This document shows, piece by piece, positions 62,506-64,000 of a DNA stretch of 64,000 nt; positions within the stretch are counted from its first letter, which is position 1, and each line of letters begins with the position of its first letter. The notes beneath the pieces were generated by a model. It was not told where the DNA came from. It did no database searches and worked only from the letters and a program-made list of their open reading frames with translations. The position numbers and the translations under genes are program-made. Source of the DNA: Bacteroidales bacterium. Lineage in GTDB: Bacteria; Bacteroidota; Bacteroidia; Bacteroidales; UBA932. The DNA is taken from NCBI GenBank assembly GCA_017477245.1, contig JAFUWY010000018.1:1-64000 (forward strand), read 5' to 3'.

Positions 62506-64000
62506 ATGAAGACCATCAACAAAATATCCATCCTTGTGCTGGGCCTGGCGGCCCTGACGGCCACCTCCTGCAGCGACAAGGCATTCGACAAGTATCCGAC
62601 GGACTCGATGCAGATGGAGACCTACGTGAAGAACGACTCCGAAGCATTGAACATCCTCTATGATGCATACTACTACCTGCGTTCGATCTCTTCCAGCATC
62701 ATCACCATCAACGGTGTCGGTACGGACGAGGCCTACAACGGCAAGCGCAACAACGGCGTCGACGCCATTGCCTTGAACGAGTGCACCTGGGACGCCACCT
62801 TCGGCATCTCCAGTTCGGTGTGGTCCAACAGCTACTACATGATCAACCGCTGCAACACGGTGACGGACCATGATGCTGACCTGAACGACAAGAGCCTGGT
62901 GGCGGAAGCGAAGTTCCTTCGCGCCTATGCCTACTTCAACCTGGTCCGCCTGTTCGGCGCCTGCCCGCTGACGACGAGCGTGATCGGCAACTACAAGGAC
63001 CTCTACGACTTCGACCGCGATTCCGTGGAGGACATCTACAGCCAGATCGAGAGCGACCTGGCGGCCGCCATCTCGGGCCTGCCTGAGAGCCGCACCGCGG
63101 CCGCCGAGCAGGGCCGTGCGACCAAGATCGCTGCCTGGACCCTCCTCGGCGAGGTGCAGATGACCCGCGGCAACTACAGCGCTGCGAAGACCACGCTGGA
63201 GAACGTGATCAACTACGCGAACGCCAATCCTTCCAAGCTCGGCCTCGAGGAGCACGTGGCCCGCATCTACGATTCCACCAACCCGAACGGCAAGGAGATC
63301 ATCTTCGCCGCCCAGTTCAACAACGGTGCGACCGTGGTGGCCAACGGCTTTATGAGCTCCTGCTACATCAACGGCGGTATGCCGGGCACCCAGCCCATCT
63401 ACATCTACCCGGACGGCACCAAGTTCACCATCACGATCGGTGGTGGCGGCGGCGGCCTGCTGATGACCTGGGAGCTTTGGAACAAGCTGCGCGAGAATCC
63501 GGAGGACGAGCGTCTCACCAAGCTGGTCTATTCCGGCACGTATGACACCCAGGCGGTCGATACGGCCTCCGACGAGGTGACGGTCTACACGGATCCGACC
63601 ACGGGCGGTACCCACGCCAACATTCCCAACACGCTGAAGTACTTCGACTTCCAGAACCAGGGCCTGTCGACCTGCCGTTCCAGCTGCGACAACATCATCT
63701 ACCGCTACGGCGGTGTGCTGCTGATGTATGCCGAGTGCCTCAACGAGACGGGCGGCGACGCGCTGAAGTACATCAACATGATCCGCACCCGTGCCGGCAT
63801 CGACGAGATCTCGGTCTCCGGCAAGGATGCCGTCAAGCAGGCACTCGAGGATGAGTCCTTCCGCGAGCTGTGCTTCGAGGGTCACCGCTGGTTCGACCTG
63901 CTCCGCAACAAGCGGCTGAAGGCCGTGATGACGGCGCACTTCAACCACCGCACCCCGGGCCTGTCCCCGCTGCATCAGGGTAGTGACAACGGCATGGTCG
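62506..64000 (+). CDS. SusD/RagB-type surface lipoprotein, C-terminus outside window
   Basis: At least 498 residues are visible and the frame is open at the window end. The lipoprotein signal is KISILVLGLAALTATSC (residues 6-22, Cys22). The SusD core has helical TPR units: VAEAKFLRAYAYFNLVRLFG, then WTLLGEVQMTRGNYSAAKTT, and the C-terminal signature YRYGGVLLMYAECLNE with FRELCFEGHRWFDLLR. It binds the ligand over the SusC barrel. GGGAGGA (62493-62499) lies 6 bases before the ATG, 18 bases after the susC stop. An upstream in-frame ATG at 62491 overlaps that Shine-Dalgarno and is not favoured. Confidence 0.93.
   Translation, partial: MKTINKISILVLGLAALTATSCSDKAFDKYPTDSMQMETYVKNDSEALNILYDAYYYLRSISSSIITINGVGTDEAYNGKRNNGVDAIALNECTWDATFGISSSVWSNSYYMINRCNTVTDHDADLNDKSLVAEAKFLRAYAYFNLVRLFGACPLTTSVIGNYKDLYDFDRDSVEDIYSQIESDLAAAISGLPESRTAAAEQGRATKIAAWTLLGEVQMTRGNYSAAKTTLENVINYANANPSKLGLEEHVARIYDSTNPNGKEIIFAAQFNNGATVVANGFMSSCYINGGMPGTQPIYIYPDGTKFTITIGGGGGGLLMTWELWNKLRENPEDERLTKLVYSGTYDTQAVDTASDEVTVYTDPTTGGTHANIPNTLKYFDFQNQGLSTCRSSCDNIIYRYGGVLLMYAECLNETGGDALKYINMIRTRAGIDEISVSGKDAVKQALEDESFRELCFEGHRWFDLLRNKRLKAVMTAHFNHRTPGLSPLHQGSDNGMV

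Noticed and set aside
59401-63975. A 1,524-codon open frame antisense to susC and susD
   Set aside because: Its composition (Val, His, Gly, Asp, Arg) is what GC-rich codons of the sense genes give in reverse. The sense strand has clear SusC and SusD signatures.

Overview
This is a GC-rich chromosomal segment from a member of the Bacteroidota, most likely an uncultured gut or rumen Bacteroidales. The support is a SusC/SusD pair, TAnnTTTG (-7) promoter motifs, a GldH lipoprotein, a DUF4271 protein, a RicT/PSP1 protein next to the DNA polymerase III delta' gene, and a seven-gene rseC-rnfBCDGEA cluster. I cannot name a genus. Most of the content is conserved housekeeping chromosome. I saw no phage, plasmid, IS transposase, CRISPR array or rRNA operon.

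Layout. 1-1000 (-): an ECF sigma factor and a membrane anti-sigma-like protein cut by the window edge. 1-10 kb: TPR protein and an EnvC-like murein hydrolase activator; Sfp-type phosphopantetheinyl transferase; malate dehydrogenase; tRNA-Pro(TGG); a LolD-like ATPase with a secreted SGNH acetylesterase; MutY; a small outer-membrane barrel; a small EF-hand helical protein; DUF456. 10.2-17.7 kb (-): one tightly packed run tkt-lepA followed by HprK-like kinase, S26-type peptidase, PqqD-like protein, ABC exporter and a YqaA-like membrane protein. 17.9-20.3 kb (-): SUI1 protein, DUF4271, HemD, RnpA, YidD. 20.4-27 kb (+): DUF2723 membrane protein, methyltransferase, Pgk and an unrecognised lipoprotein, then lgt (-). 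28-34 kb (+): an RND efflux operon (TolC-like, MFP, RND pump, small PII-like protein). 34-40.2 kb (+): thioredoxin, barrel protein, LOG protein, polyprenyl synthase, HolB, RicT, GldH, TrmB, most of them overlapping. 40.3-48.4 kb (-): ferredoxin-type aldo/keto reductase, a polyferredoxin, an LptF/G-Fmt fusion, AlaS. 48.5-58.7 kb (+): two M23 peptidases, a MerR regulator, a zinc-ribbon protein, DnaB, RseC and the Rnf complex. 58.8-64 kb (+): a small barrel protein and a SusC/SusD pair, with susD running off the end.

Most notable observations. (1) Long GC-rich palindromes sit in frame inside coding genes: two in trmB, one hairpin-rich insert in mutY and a hairpin-rich tail in rnfB, with another palindrome between yidD and tkt. 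One trmB element is flanked by a perfect 9-bp direct repeat at a spacing that keeps the reading frame, which suggests a mobile palindromic element that inserts into genes. (2) An HprK-like/S26/PqqD/ABC cassette without a visible precursor, radical SAM enzyme or cyclase lies behind tkt-lepA. (3) The LPS-export permease LptF/G and methionyl-tRNA formyltransferase are encoded as a single open frame. (4) Several first genes lie only 4-8 nt after a -7 motif (apparently leaderless), while some downstream genes have strong Shine-Dalgarno sequences.

All calls come from reading the sequence without database searches; family names rest on motifs and remembered family features.
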